From NCBI RefSeq assembly GCF_000971965.1, contig NZ_KQ040792.1:558001-622000 (forward strand): a DNA stretch of 64,000 nucleotides, given 5' to 3'. This stretch comes from Paenibacillus wulumuqiensis (GTDB lineage: Bacteria > Bacillota > Bacilli > Paenibacillales > Paenibacillaceae). Shown one piece after another: positions 9,815-17,676 of the stretch (the stretch's first letter is position 1; each line of letters begins with the position of its first letter). The translations under genes were made by a program, and so were the position numbers. The notes under the pieces were generated by a model. That model ran no database searches, was not told the DNA's origin, and saw only the letters and a list, made by a program, of their open reading frames with translations.

Positions 9815-10060
9815 TTGGAAAGACAGAAAAGTATTTCGGATTCTTCTATTCATTATGAAGACGGCCAATATAATATCATGATTAAACTGAACGTATTCAA
9901 TATAAATAAAGCCAGGAGTCTATTCACTTCATTGGTACGATTTATAGAATACTCGTCGACATTCTATGTAAGAGAAGATGAAAAGAATTATTGTACATAT
10001 TACTTGCTTTCCGCCATGGATAGTCAAAAAGCATTTTTGTGTCATATTGTTTTCCAATAA
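9815..10060 (+). CDS. Hypothetical small protein or gene remnant
   Basis: Up to 81 residues from a TTG, in the same AT-rich composition as the gene before it. The frame is open back to about 9773 and has no well-placed ribosome site; a later ATG (MIKLNVFN) is another possible start. The encoded text (VRFIEYSSTFYVREDEKN) is plausible protein but unrecognised. It is either a poorly initiated small gene coupled to the preceding one or the 3' end of a decayed gene. It ends right at a terminator. Confidence 0.35.
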   Translation: MERQKSISDSSIHYEDGQYNIMIKLNVFNINKARSLFTSLVRFIEYSSTFYVREDEKNYCTYYLLSAMDSQKAFLCHIVFQ

Positions 10061-10061
10061 A

Positions 10062-10094
10062 AAAAGACTTTGAGGATATTCCTCAAGGTCTTTT
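10062..10094. terminator. Bidirectional terminator between convergent genes
   Basis: AAAAGACTTTGAGGA and TCCTCAAGGTCTTTT pair around three bases with one mismatch, giving A-rich and T-rich flanks. It closes the AT-rich islet on one side and the HTH-TPR gene on the other. Confidence 0.85.
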
Positions 10095-10151
10095 AGCTAT
10101 GGATAAATTCAAAAAAGAAACTTGCTACAATCTCAACCCGTCACACTAACC

Positions 10152-11519
10152 TCAAAGATGCAGCAGCCGCTGCGTATACATATACAGCTCCTCATACCTT
10201 GCCACTACATCCTCCATCGCATTGCCTCGGAACCGCTCGAACAGATTCGTACACTTGAGCAGCAGCAGGCTGTAATTCCACTGCTGGGACTGCTGCATAC
10301 ACTCCAGCAAATACCCAAATCCCTGCCCGTACTGCCCATGCTCCAGATAATACGTCGCCAGCTCGTACAGCAGCCGGGCATAACGTTCCAGGTTGAGCTG
10401 CAGCGTATACAGCTCATCATCCAGTGTCTGCGCTTCCAGATCGTCGATCTCATGCTTGAACTTCGGCAGTACCGTACTCAGGTCCAGCCGATGGCGATTG
10501 GCCGCAGTCACTACATTCAGCAGGAACACGAGCAGTTCTTCCGGTCGCTGCTCCACATACTGCACATACTCTTCCAGCACATCCGGCTCACCGGCATACA
10601 ACCGTGCTGCATAGCTGTTGGCCCGTGCCCATTCTTCAAACCGGTTTTTCCATAATAAAGTCTCTTCGTCCTCTTCCTGCACCCAGTCCAGCTCGGTGGT
10701 CAGCTTGAGATAATGGGCGACCTGTTCGTAATCCTTGTATTCCTCATTCGCATGAGCGCGCAGCAGATACGCATACGATATGTAAAAGAACCACGGCTTT
10801 TGCGGCTGGCGGTCAGTGGGCAGCTCGCCGGCCTGTTTACGATCGTAGAGCACTTTAGCTTTGTCCAGCAGAATCTCGGCGATCTTCTCGACCTTTTTCC
10901 AGTTGCGCAGGGAGCGGTACGTATTGGCGAGATCGGTATACGCATCCAGCTGTTCCACTTCATTCAATCGTTCCACAAATGGCTCGAACCGGATCGCCAG
11001 CTGATAGTTCTCCTCCTGGTCATCTCCCTGTCTCGCCATGAACAGACGATAATGGCAGATCGCCAGCCGCTCGGAATGCTGCTTGTTTTCGCTCTCGGCT
11101 ACGCTTTCATACAGCATGCTGGCAGCTTCCTTTTTGTCTTCCCGGAAAAAGTCCTCGGCTGTCTCGAACAGGAATCCCGGATACTGTGACTTGCCTGCGA
11201 GCATACTGACAATCTTCTGGATACAATCCAGCTTGTCCAGCTCGACACACCGGTACAAAAACGGCTTGATCCGCCGCCAATCCGGTGTGGCATCGTTCAG
11301 ATATTCATTAATGTACTGGTCATACAGCGCGCCCTTCTCCAACTCCAGAATCTCGGTGATCTTGTCGAGCTGCTCGATGCTGAGTACACGGTTGCCATTA
11401 AGGATGGAGCTGATGATTCCCACATTGATACTATGTTTCTTGGCAAAACGGCTCATGGAAATCTCTTCTTGCTGAATACGTTTTTCCAGTCTGTCCCGGA
11501 TTAGCAGCAGATTATCCAA
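10152..11519 (-). CDS. HTH (XRE) transcriptional regulator with TPR-like C-terminal domain
   Basis: 455 residues. An N-terminal XRE helix-turn-helix (about residues 8-62: SMSRFAKKHSINVGIISSILNG) is followed by some 380 residues of helical repeats resembling tetratricopeptide repeats, for example DAYTDLANTYRSLRNWKKVEKIAEILLDKAK. This is the architecture of RRNPP-type, peptide-controlled regulators and of several sporulation or competence regulators in Paenibacillaceae. I use the TTG start because AGGAGG is eight bases upstream; a GTG three codons earlier abuts the ribosome site. No cognate signal peptide gene is evident, apart from a doubtful small ORF on the other strand. Confidence 0.85.
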   Translation of the reverse strand: MDNLLLIRDRLEKRIQQEEISMSRFAKKHSINVGIISSILNGNRVLSIEQLDKITEILELEKGALYDQYINEYLNDATPDWRRIKPFLYRCVELDKLDCIQKIVSMLAGKSQYPGFLFETAEDFFREDKKEAASMLYESVAESENKQHSERLAICHYRLFMARQGDDQEENYQLAIRFEPFVERLNEVEQLDAYTDLANTYRSLRNWKKVEKIAEILLDKAKVLYDRKQAGELPTDRQPQKPWFFYISYAYLLRAHANEEYKDYEQVAHYLKLTTELDWVQEEDEETLLWKNRFEEWARANSYAARLYAGEPDVLEEYVQYVEQRPEELLVFLLNVVTAANRHRLDLSTVLPKFKHEIDDLEAQTLDDELYTLQLNLERYARLLYELATYYLEHGQYGQGFGYLLECMQQSQQWNYSLLLLKCTNLFERFRGNAMEDVVARYEELYMYTQRLLHL

Positions 11520-11730
11520 AGGGCACACCTCCTTTGTGTAATTACTTGATTAGGCAACTAGTAAGTAAAGGTATAGCTGGATTTGAAAATATAGTCGAAT
11601 CGTTTCGTGTAAGGTTCATGAGAATGATGTTTCAAAAGCTCAAAAGGTTATAAGGTTTTTAAATAAAATATAGCGGATGAAAGCGCAGTGAGCAATCCAT
11701 TTTACAAATAACTGTAAGGGGAAACTACGA

Positions 11731-11853
11731 ATGCTGACATTATGCATGCAAGATAATTGTTATGAGGTAAGCTTTTTTAACGTACTGGTTATGCGGGTCT
11801 GCGAGTCATTACGCATATCGCATACAGCGCAGGAATTGCCTGAAGGGACTTGA
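11731..11853 (+). CDS. Possible small ORF divergent from the HTH-TPR regulator
   Basis: An ATG with AAGGGGAAA about seven bases upstream opens 40 codons starting MLTLCMQDNCYEVSFFNVL. It lacks the basic-plus-hydrophobic export signal of Phr/NprX/PapR-type peptides, so a link to the regulator is not supported by its content. The remaining part of this 500-base gap is AT-rich with one Fur-type palindrome. Confidence 0.2.
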   Translation: MLTLCMQDNCYEVSFFNVLVMRVCESLRISHTAQELPEGT

Positions 11854-11954
11854 TCTATATGTCGCTTATTCTACATTATACGACACTGCGGAATAACTAT
11901 TCACGGACAAAAGAACCGTTTAATGAATATTATATAGTAAATAATTAAAATCTA

Positions 11955-11969
11955 TGAGAATGATTCTCG
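11955..11969. promoter_or_regulatory. Fur/PerR-type operator upstream of perR-like gene
   Basis: TGAGAATGATTCTCG, a 7-1-7 palindrome whose core GAGAATgATTCTC is perfect. It lies about 80 bases before the start of the Fur-family gene and suggests autoregulation. Confidence 0.65.
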
Positions 11970-12047
11970 TATTATTCGCAAACCTATTGACCGACATTTG
12001 AAATGGATTTATACTTATTCTAAAATCAAATTAAGGGAATGATCCAT

Positions 12048-12443
12048 GTGAAAACTATCAATCTGACGACGCAGCGCAAAGCTGTCTACGAAATCGTCTG
12101 CAACGCCGAGGATCACCCGACTGCCGCTGACGTAATGAACCGGTTGGTAGAGCGTGGTCATAATTTCGCTTATGGTACTGTATATAACTCGCTTAGATAC
12201 CTGACAGATAACGGCTTGATCCGTGAACTTAAGCTTGGTGAGACGGCCAGCCGCTATGATGGCAAAATGGACGATCACCAGCATATTGTATGTGAAACCT
12301 GCGGACGTGTGGATGAAGTCATGACCGATGCACCGCTGCAATGGTACGCTGATGTAGCGGAGGAAACCGGGTACGATGTCCATCATGCACATGTTGTATT
12401 TAAAGGAGTGTGTACCGAATGCAAAAACAAATCGAAAAAGTAA
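12048..12443 (+). CDS. perR: Fur-family repressor, PerR-like peroxide sensor
   Basis: Metal-dependent repressor; PerR proteins sense H2O2 by metal-catalysed histidine oxidation. The 131 residues contain a winged helix (YGTVYNSLRYL, DNA recognition), the regulatory metal residues His23 (EDHPTA), Asp71 (SRYDGK), His77 and His79 (DDHQHIVC), and the structural zinc pairs CETC (82-85) and CTEC near the end. The position matching PerR Asp104 is Asp or Glu depending on alignment (GRVDE); Glu would weaken peroxide sensing. I chose the GTG nine bases after GGGA; an ATG three codons earlier abuts it. katA and PerR-type boxes nearby support PerR rather than Fur or Zur. Confidence 0.85.
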   Translation: MKTINLTTQRKAVYEIVCNAEDHPTAADVMNRLVERGHNFAYGTVYNSLRYLTDNGLIRELKLGETASRYDGKMDDHQHIVCETCGRVDEVMTDAPLQWYADVAEETGYDVHHAHVVFKGVCTECKNKSKK

Positions 12444-13234
12444 TTGAGAATGATTATCTTTCTGATTCAAGATCCAGCGTCAACTGGGCTCCGGACAACA
12501 GCTACGGAGACATGGAGATAGGGATTCAGGCTTGCCCGGTAACACGCCGCGTCGTTATTATCAGTCCGGCTCCGAGCCGTATTCATGAACTGACACGCAT
12601 GCTGTCCGACAGCTGCTTTGATGTGATGGTATTCCACCGCTGGGAAAATAACGGCGCTGGTGCAATCGGTGCGGATCTGTACATTTTTGATATGATTACT
12701 TCTGCAGGAAGCAGCGACATTGAGCTCGCCAAGCTGCGCGTAAATGATAATAATTCTCATGTACCATCCATTTTCCTCGTTCGTGAGGAGATGCTGGCCC
12801 TGGGTATGAAGGAATGGACCGAGGAAGAACTGCTTGTCTGGCCGATGCGTCCGCAGGAAGGACTGTATCATGTGGAACGTGTCATTCGCTCCAATGCAAG
12901 CCGTCCCGCTGCGCCTGCTGCGGATGATACCCAGCATCGTACGGTATTCAAGGATCTGTGGATCGATCGCAAGAAAATGACGGTACACCGCGGACAGCAG
13001 CGTGTCGAGCTGACCAAGACGGAGTATGATCTGCTGCTCATGCTGATCGAAGGGGAAGGCAGTGTATTGTCCCGTGAACAGCTGATGAGCGAAATCTGGG
13101 GCACCCAGTTTTTTGGCGGCAGCAATGTGGTCGATGTGCATGTGAAGAGTCTGCGCAAGAAAATCGGCGACAACGCGTCCGCACCTCAGTATATTGCTAC
13201 TGTGCGCGGTGTCGGTTACCGTCTCGCAGATTAA
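12419..13234 (+). CDS. OmpR/PhoB-type winged-helix regulator with degenerate receiver
   Basis: 271 residues. After a variable N-terminus, residues 44-155 look like a receiver fold (RVVIISPAPSRIHELTRMLSD, ADLYIFDM) but the acidic pair is replaced by SerPro (residues 49-50) and the conserved Lys is missing (VWPMRP). Asp91 stands where the phosphoacceptor would be. Residues 175-270 are a complete OmpR-type DNA-binding domain (LTKTEYDLLLML, VLSREQLMSEIWG, VDVHVKSLRKKIG, TVRGVGYRL). The ATG lies inside perR with AAAGGAG ten bases upstream, so the two genes overlap by 25 bases and are co-translated. No kinase is adjacent: probably a phosphorylation-independent regulator. Confidence 0.88.
   Translation: MQKQIEKVIENDYLSDSRSSVNWAPDNSYGDMEIGIQACPVTRRVVIISPAPSRIHELTRMLSDSCFDVMVFHRWENNGAGAIGADLYIFDMITSAGSSDIELAKLRVNDNNSHVPSIFLVREEMLALGMKEWTEEELLVWPMRPQEGLYHVERVIRSNASRPAAPAADDTQHRTVFKDLWIDRKKMTVHRGQQRVELTKTEYDLLLMLIEGEGSVLSREQLMSEIWGTQFFGGSNVVDVHVKSLRKKIGDNASAPQYIATVRGVGYRLAD
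12445..12459. promoter_or_regulatory. Fur-box-like sequence at the start of the OmpR-like gene
   Basis: TGAGAATGATTATCT matches the Fur 7-1-7 consensus TGATAATnATTATCA at 12 of 14 defined bases. It lies within coding sequence just after the perR stop, so it may be fortuitous or an internal roadblock. Confidence 0.35.
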
Positions 13235-13417
13235 TGGGATTAAGCTTGCTATATATGTTAGCCGGAAGTTTTGTGGTTGAAATTCCGCTTTTAACAGGTG
13301 AATGGATTTATTGAGAAATAACAGGATAATGAGACGGATGAAAGAATATTCACCACTTCTTCATTTAAGGCTCACCCAAGGCTCATGTGTACCTCATGAA
13401 TCGCACGGTTGGCGATG

Positions 13418-13432
13418 TTAGAATGATTCTAA
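13418..13432. promoter_or_regulatory. PerR box upstream of katA
   Basis: TTAGAATGATTCTAA is a perfect 7-1-7 palindrome and close to the PerR consensus TTATAATnATTATAA. It lies about 120 bases before the katA start. Confidence 0.8.
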
Positions 13433-13450
13433 ACTTACGGATTTTGAATT

Positions 13451-13472
13451 AAGTCTAATTGCAAGTCTAATT
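13451..13472 (+). repeat. Tandem direct repeat in the katA upstream region
   Basis: AAGTCTAATT occurs twice, separated by GC, giving a 12-bp period. Tandem direct repeats of about 10-12 bp are the usual operators of OmpR/PhoB-type regulators, and such a gene lies immediately upstream. A weak promoter (TTGAAT, 16 bases, TCTAAT) overlaps it. Confidence 0.5.
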
Positions 13473-13552
13473 CATTGATGGACAATAGATCAGGAATAGA
13501 CCGGTAAGACAGCAGACTTGATTCTGTCCGATTTGAAAGGATGATTCTAACG

Positions 13553-15013
13553 ATGGATAACCGTCTAACCACCAACCAGGGTGCTCCTGTAGGAGATAAC
13601 CAGAATTCCAGAACAGCCGGCCGCAGAGGACCTGCACTGCTGGAGGATTACCACCTTATCGAGAAGATTGCCCATTTTGACCGTGAACGTATTCCCGAGC
13701 GTGTCGTACATGCCCGCGGTGCCGGAGCCCATGGCGTATTCCGCGTGGCCAACAGCATGAAGGAATACACCCGGGCCGCTTTTCTGCAGGAAGCAGGACT
13801 GGAGACACCGGTGTTTGTACGTTTTTCCACCGTTATCCACGGAGTCGGTTCTCCGGAGACGGCACGCGATCCGCGCGGTTTTGCCGTTAAGTTCTACACC
13901 CAGGAAGGCAACTATGATATCGTAGGCAACCATCTGCCGGTATTCTTTATCCGCGATGCGATCAAATTCCCGGATATGGTACATTCTCTCAAGCCGGACC
14001 CACAGACCAATATTCAGAATCCGGGCCGCTACTGGGACTTTATGACTCTGACGCCGGAATCGACACATATGATGACCTGGCTGTTCTCGGATCACGGCAC
14101 CCCGGCCAATTACCGCGAGATGGACGGATTCAGCGTTCATGCCTTCAAGTGGATCAATGCCGAGGGCAAAGTGACTTATATCAAATACAAATGGGAATCC
14201 AAGCAGGGCGTACGTACTTTCTCCGCTGATGAAGTGCGTGAGCAGCAGGGCAGAGACTTTAACCATGCGACCCGCGATCTGTTTGACCATATTGAACAGG
14301 GCAAGTTCCCGGAGTGGGAACTGAAAGTACAGTTCATCAAGCCGGAGGATATCGACAGCTATTCCTTTGATCCGCTGGACCCTACCAAAGTATGGCCGGA
14401 AGAGCAGTTCCCGTTCCATCTGGTCGGCACGATGACACTGAACCAGAACCCGGACAACTTCTTTGCCGAAGTGGAGCAGTCCGCATTCTCTCCAAGCGCG
14501 CTCGTACCCGGTATTGAGCCGTCGGAAGACAAGCTGCTGCAGGGTCGTCTGTTCTCCTATCCGGATACACAGCGCCACCGCCTGGGACCGAATTATCTGC
14601 AGATTCCGATCAACTGCCCGTACGCACCGGTGCGCAATCACCAGCGTGATGGACTGATGAATGTGAACCAGGATAATTCCCGTTTCAACTATGAACCAAA
14701 CAGCTATACGGATGGACCTGTTGAAGATCCAGCCTATCGTGACAGCGAAGTAGAGATCGAAGGCAAGGTAACCCGTCAGAAAATTGAGAAAACCGATGAT
14801 TTCACCCAGGCCGGTGAACAATATCGTTCCTATACAGCCGAACAAAGAGATAATTTACTTCAAAATTTGGTTAATGATTTACAGGGAGTGAAAAAGGATA
14901 TCCAGCTGCGCGCGATCTGTAACTTTATCCGTGCGGACCGTGAATACGGCATGCGTCTCGCTCAGGGACTGAATGTGGATATCAGTGAATTCATGTCCCA
15001 GATGCGTTCTTGA
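13553..15013 (+). CDS. katA: Monofunctional heme catalase
   Basis: Cytosolic heme b catalase converting H2O2 to water and oxygen. The 486 residues carry the distal histidine in RVVHARGAGAHG (about residue 51), the catalytic asparagine in GNHLPVFFIRDAIKFPD, and the proximal heme tyrosine in RLFSYPDTQRHRLGPNYLQ. The length fits small-subunit clade 3 catalases. I use the ATG after AAAGGA plus eleven bases; an in-frame ATG four codons earlier has the ribosome site abutting it. The PerR-type box upstream and the perR gene suggest peroxide induction. Confidence 0.96.
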   Translation: MDNRLTTNQGAPVGDNQNSRTAGRRGPALLEDYHLIEKIAHFDRERIPERVVHARGAGAHGVFRVANSMKEYTRAAFLQEAGLETPVFVRFSTVIHGVGSPETARDPRGFAVKFYTQEGNYDIVGNHLPVFFIRDAIKFPDMVHSLKPDPQTNIQNPGRYWDFMTLTPESTHMMTWLFSDHGTPANYREMDGFSVHAFKWINAEGKVTYIKYKWESKQGVRTFSADEVREQQGRDFNHATRDLFDHIEQGKFPEWELKVQFIKPEDIDSYSFDPLDPTKVWPEEQFPFHLVGTMTLNQNPDNFFAEVEQSAFSPSALVPGIEPSEDKLLQGRLFSYPDTQRHRLGPNYLQIPINCPYAPVRNHQRDGLMNVNQDNSRFNYEPNSYTDGPVEDPAYRDSEVEIEGKVTRQKIEKTDDFTQAGEQYRSYTAEQRDNLLQNLVNDLQGVKKDIQLRAICNFIRADREYGMRLAQGLNVDISEFMSQMRS

Positions 15014-15278
15014 TTTGTAGTAACGTTATCCAGCAGCCTGCTTTGATCATAAGAAGGGGTATGGTGTTATCATCACCCGAAAGGCAGGATGCTTTTATAT
15101 ACAGCCTGTTGAATCGCTCTCCCGGAAGCAGAGGATACGGAGCTGTTCAACAAGCTCATACTTTTCACTGTCTGCGGCGTACTCAGCCGGGAAATAATGC
15201 AGGATGACGAACCCCGTACATGCTGCCTGAACCCGTAAGCCGCAGCGGACAAGGCCGATCTGGCCATCATATATACAG

Positions 15279-15340
15279 CAGAAGGAAGCAATACTATGAG
15301 CAGGATATAGTGTGGGCTTCCTTCTGTCTTCTTCTCCTTT
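15279..15340 (+). terminator. Distal hairpin downstream of katA
   Basis: CAGAAGGAAGC pairs with GCTTCCTTCTG across 26 bases and is followed by a T-rich stretch (TCTTCTTCTCCTTTT). It is about 265 bases after katA; the sequence between shows no gene or clear signal. It is the best candidate end of the katA transcript. Confidence 0.45.
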
Positions 15341-15478
15341 TATCATCCCTGCTGCCTGCCGGGATCTATTCCATCCAGAGAGATACATTGTAGGTAAGGA
15401 CACTGTGGTAAAAGCCATACTTTGCCGGAATGCTGTAAGCCCGAGATTATGATTGCAACAGCAAAGGAGAGGTATATC

Positions 15479-15916
15479 ATGAGGAAATCATGGAGCCTGA
15501 AGATATGCGGTATGGTTGTAGTGTTCATGATGATCGGTTTATGGAGTACGGCAGGTTATGCAGCGGCGGATTCGACTGTGAAGCCCATTCAGCAGCGGCC
15601 TCTTAATTTGCCTGCCAGCTTCCCTGTTCCCGATGATGCGCAGACCGTTACAGCGGTGCAGAATAGTACTGATGAAGAGAAGTTTGTTCTGTTCACGTTC
15701 CAGACCCGGCTCAGTATGGAGACACTGGCCAAGACCTACAGCGAGTACTTCCGCGAGCATGATATGCAGGATGCGATTGAGACGATAAGCGAACGCAAGA
15801 TGGTCATTCAGGGAACCAATGAAGCGGCCCGGCAGAACTGGATTCTAACCGCCGTGCCTGCGGCATCCGCAGATGGACAGGTGGAACTGACCGTTGTCTG
15901 GACCGATGAGCGCTGA
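15479..15916 (+). CDS. Secreted hypothetical protein
   Basis: 145 residues with a clear signal peptide: a basic start (MRKSWSLK), a hydrophobic core (GMVVVFMMIGLWSTAG) and an AYAA-type cleavage site near residue 29. The mature part is about 115 residues with a mixed alpha/beta pattern (FVLFTFQTRLSMETLAKTYS, QVELTVVWTDE) and no cysteines. I do not recognise the family. AAAGGAGAGG precedes the chosen ATG, and the earlier in-frame ATGs would put non-signal sequence in front of the signal peptide. It stands alone, closed by a strong terminator. Confidence 0.75.
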   Translation: MRKSWSLKICGMVVVFMMIGLWSTAGYAAADSTVKPIQQRPLNLPASFPVPDDAQTVTAVQNSTDEEKFVLFTFQTRLSMETLAKTYSEYFREHDMQDAIETISERKMVIQGTNEAARQNWILTAVPAASADGQVELTVVWTDER

Positions 15917-15995
15917 ATGGAAGAATAGTACGATGTAATGTCAGACCGGTGTACAGTGAATTGGATACCGTGTGCAGGACTGGAGACGATACGGA

Positions 15996-16030
15996 CGCGA
16001 AGACCGAATATTGGGGTCTTCGCGTTTTTT
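15996..16030 (+). terminator. Terminator after the secreted protein gene
   Basis: CGCGAAGACC pairs with GGTCTTCGCG, loop nine bases, followed by six T. The rest of this 370-base gap is AT-rich and holds the blaI promoter. Confidence 0.9.
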
Positions 16031-16231
16031 ATAAATAAATACTTATGGTCATATGGATGATATGGTAAAAAATATAAATTGGTTTTAAAGCATTTTCTGC
16101 GTCTAACAATGAATAATGGAATGTTGGGAGGAAGAATATTCGTTATTTTTATACAACATGCCGACAAATAACTGTTAAAAAAGGATGGACTGATACACAT
16201 AATATGATAATATACAATTAAGTACTGAAAT

Positions 16232-16270
16232 TTGACTTGTTTTGAATGACTACACTACAATATGTAGTGT
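16232..16270 (+). promoter_or_regulatory. blaI promoter with overlapping BlaI/MecI-type operator
   Basis: TTGACT, 18 bases, TACAAT form a promoter. ACACTACA and TGTAGTGT form a perfect inverted repeat with a three-base centre (16252-16270) covering the -10. BlaI/MecI repressors bind TACA/TGTA dyads of this kind, so autorepression is likely. Confidence 0.8.
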
Positions 16271-16288
16271 GAGGTGGCGTAGATCAAA

Positions 16289-16705
16289 ATGAAAATACAA
16301 AATTTCAAAGTAGGGGCTACAGGGATGGATCGTTTTTTTGGCCCATTGGAAGCACAGGTTATGAATGTGCTGTGGGACATGGATCATCCGATGACGATCA
16401 AGGAAGTGCAGACATCACTCAAGCCGGCCAAGCCGCTTAGCTTCAATACGGTGATGACTGTCATGAACCGTCTCGTCGACAAGGGCGCCCTGCTCAAACA
16501 AAGCGAAGGCAGAAGCTTTCATTACATCCCGTCGGAGAGTCGCGCAGATTTTTTGAACCATCAATCCAGGGAATTAACTCATGAATTAATGGAAGAGTTT
16601 GGATCACTCGCTGTAAACCACATGGTGGATGTACTTGAAGAGGTGGATCCTCAACTTATTCAAGCCTTGGAGGAAAAGATCAGACAATGGAAAAACAACG
16701 CGTAG
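16289..16705 (+). CDS. BlaI/MecI/CopY family repressor
   Basis: 138-residue winged-helix repressor that dimerises on TACA/TGTA dyads. The DNA-binding part (about residues 15-85) includes GPLEAQVMNVLWDMDHPMT and the recognition region FNTVMTVMNRLVDKGAL. The C-terminal helix (about 95-135) is the dimerisation region, where family members are cut by the partner protease; the usual Asn-Phe cleavage site is not obvious. It overlaps the M56 gene by 19 bases, the classic blaI-blaR1 pairing. No beta-lactamase gene is nearby, so the name blaI reflects family only. Confidence 0.92.
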   Translation: MKIQNFKVGATGMDRFFGPLEAQVMNVLWDMDHPMTIKEVQTSLKPAKPLSFNTVMTVMNRLVDKGALLKQSEGRSFHYIPSESRADFLNHQSRELTHELMEEFGSLAVNHMVDVLEEVDPQLIQALEEKIRQWKNNA

Positions 16706-17571
16706 AATGGTGGCAACGTCGTTCCGAAAGACTGCTGAAGACAGGGCTGTTCATCACTTTGTTTACGATGGGTCTGATGGTGATGTATGCGCTGCATGTA
16801 TTTTTCGGTTGGAATATTCCGTTTGACTTACTGCGCATCTGTAATCAGTGGATGAAGGCACATGGCTGGCTGTCGGTCAGTCATCTGCTGGAGATGCTGG
16901 TTCTTTGTACCTTTGTACTGTATATCGGTTATGGGCTGGATCAGTGGTACGGGTCATTTCGTGCGATGCGGCGCTTCCTTCAGCTGGAGAACCACAGGCT
17001 GTCCGCTCTTTACAATGAGCGGTACAGTCCGAATGGGCGGGAAATATTCCTGATTGTCTCCTGCGAGCAGCCGCTGGCGCTGACAATAGGTATTGTGAAC
17101 CGACGTATCGTCCTGTCCGAAGGACTGCTAGCTCTGTTAAATGAGGACGAACAGCAGGCGGTGCTTCATCATGAGCTGTTTCATTATCATAAGCGTGATC
17201 CGCTGACGACGTTCTTATTGAGACAGGCGGCATGTGCGCTGTGGTTTTTGCCGATTGTCCGTACATTGGCCCAGCATTACAAAATCTCACGCGAGATTCT
17301 GGCAGACAATTATGCGATTGAGCGGCTGGGTACACCAATCGGTATCGGAGGTGCGCTGCTGAAGCTGGTCAAGCGTTCCGGTTCCCGGATGGAAGTGTCG
17401 GCACGAATGATTTATTCGTCCTTTGCGGACACATCACTGAACTACCGGATACAACGGATTATCGATCCGCAGAGCGGAATATCGCCCCGATTACCATGGT
17501 GGTCGATTCTCGTATCTCTGCCGATATTGGTGCTGTTGAGCATTTTGTTATTATGGTCGCTGATTGAGTAA
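16687..17571 (+). CDS. M56 family membrane metalloprotease, BlaR1-like without sensor domain
   Basis: 294 residues. Membrane segments lie at about 20-42, 68-83 and 272-292. The zinc site is present: HELFH at 162-166 and a third ligand in EILADN (Glu205). BlaR1/MecR1 proteins are about 585-600 residues with an extracellular penicillin-binding domain; here the protein stops right after a final membrane helix and has no such domain. It likely cleaves or relieves the overlapping BlaI repressor, but the signal must be sensed by the membrane part or a partner. A hairpin with T-rich tail follows. Confidence 0.88.
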   Translation: MEKQRVEWWQRRSERLLKTGLFITLFTMGLMVMYALHVFFGWNIPFDLLRICNQWMKAHGWLSVSHLLEMLVLCTFVLYIGYGLDQWYGSFRAMRRFLQLENHRLSALYNERYSPNGREIFLIVSCEQPLALTIGIVNRRIVLSEGLLALLNEDEQQAVLHHELFHYHKRDPLTTFLLRQAACALWFLPIVRTLAQHYKISREILADNYAIERLGTPIGIGGALLKLVKRSGSRMEVSARMIYSSFADTSLNYRIQRIIDPQSGISPRLPWWSILVSLPILVLLSILLLWSLIE

Positions 17572-17578
17572 GATGCAG

Positions 17579-17628
17579 GCCGGATATGCCGAATTTACAG
17601 CATGTCCGGCACAGCGGCTTTATTTTTA
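17579..17628 (+). terminator. Possible terminator after the M56 gene
   Basis: GCCGGATATGC pairs with GCATGTCCGGC with one mismatch; a T-rich tail (CTTTATTTTT) starts eight bases later. Imperfect, so some read-through into doxX is possible. Confidence 0.45.
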
Positions 17629-17635
17629 AATCATA

Positions 17636-17654
17636 ACACTACAACGTGTAGTGT
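17636..17654. promoter_or_regulatory. Second BlaI/MecI-type operator, before doxX
   Basis: ACACTACAACGTGTAGTGT has the same 8-base arms and three-base centre as the operator before blaI. It ends 22 bases before the DoxX start codon, so DoxX is almost certainly in the same repressor's regulon. Confidence 0.8.
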
Positions 17655-17676
17655 AAACCATCAAGGAGGCGTTCAA

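Noticed and set aside
13565-14845. Open frame of 426 codons antisense to katA
   Set aside because: No ribosome site and no recognisable domain; mirror of the catalase reading frame.
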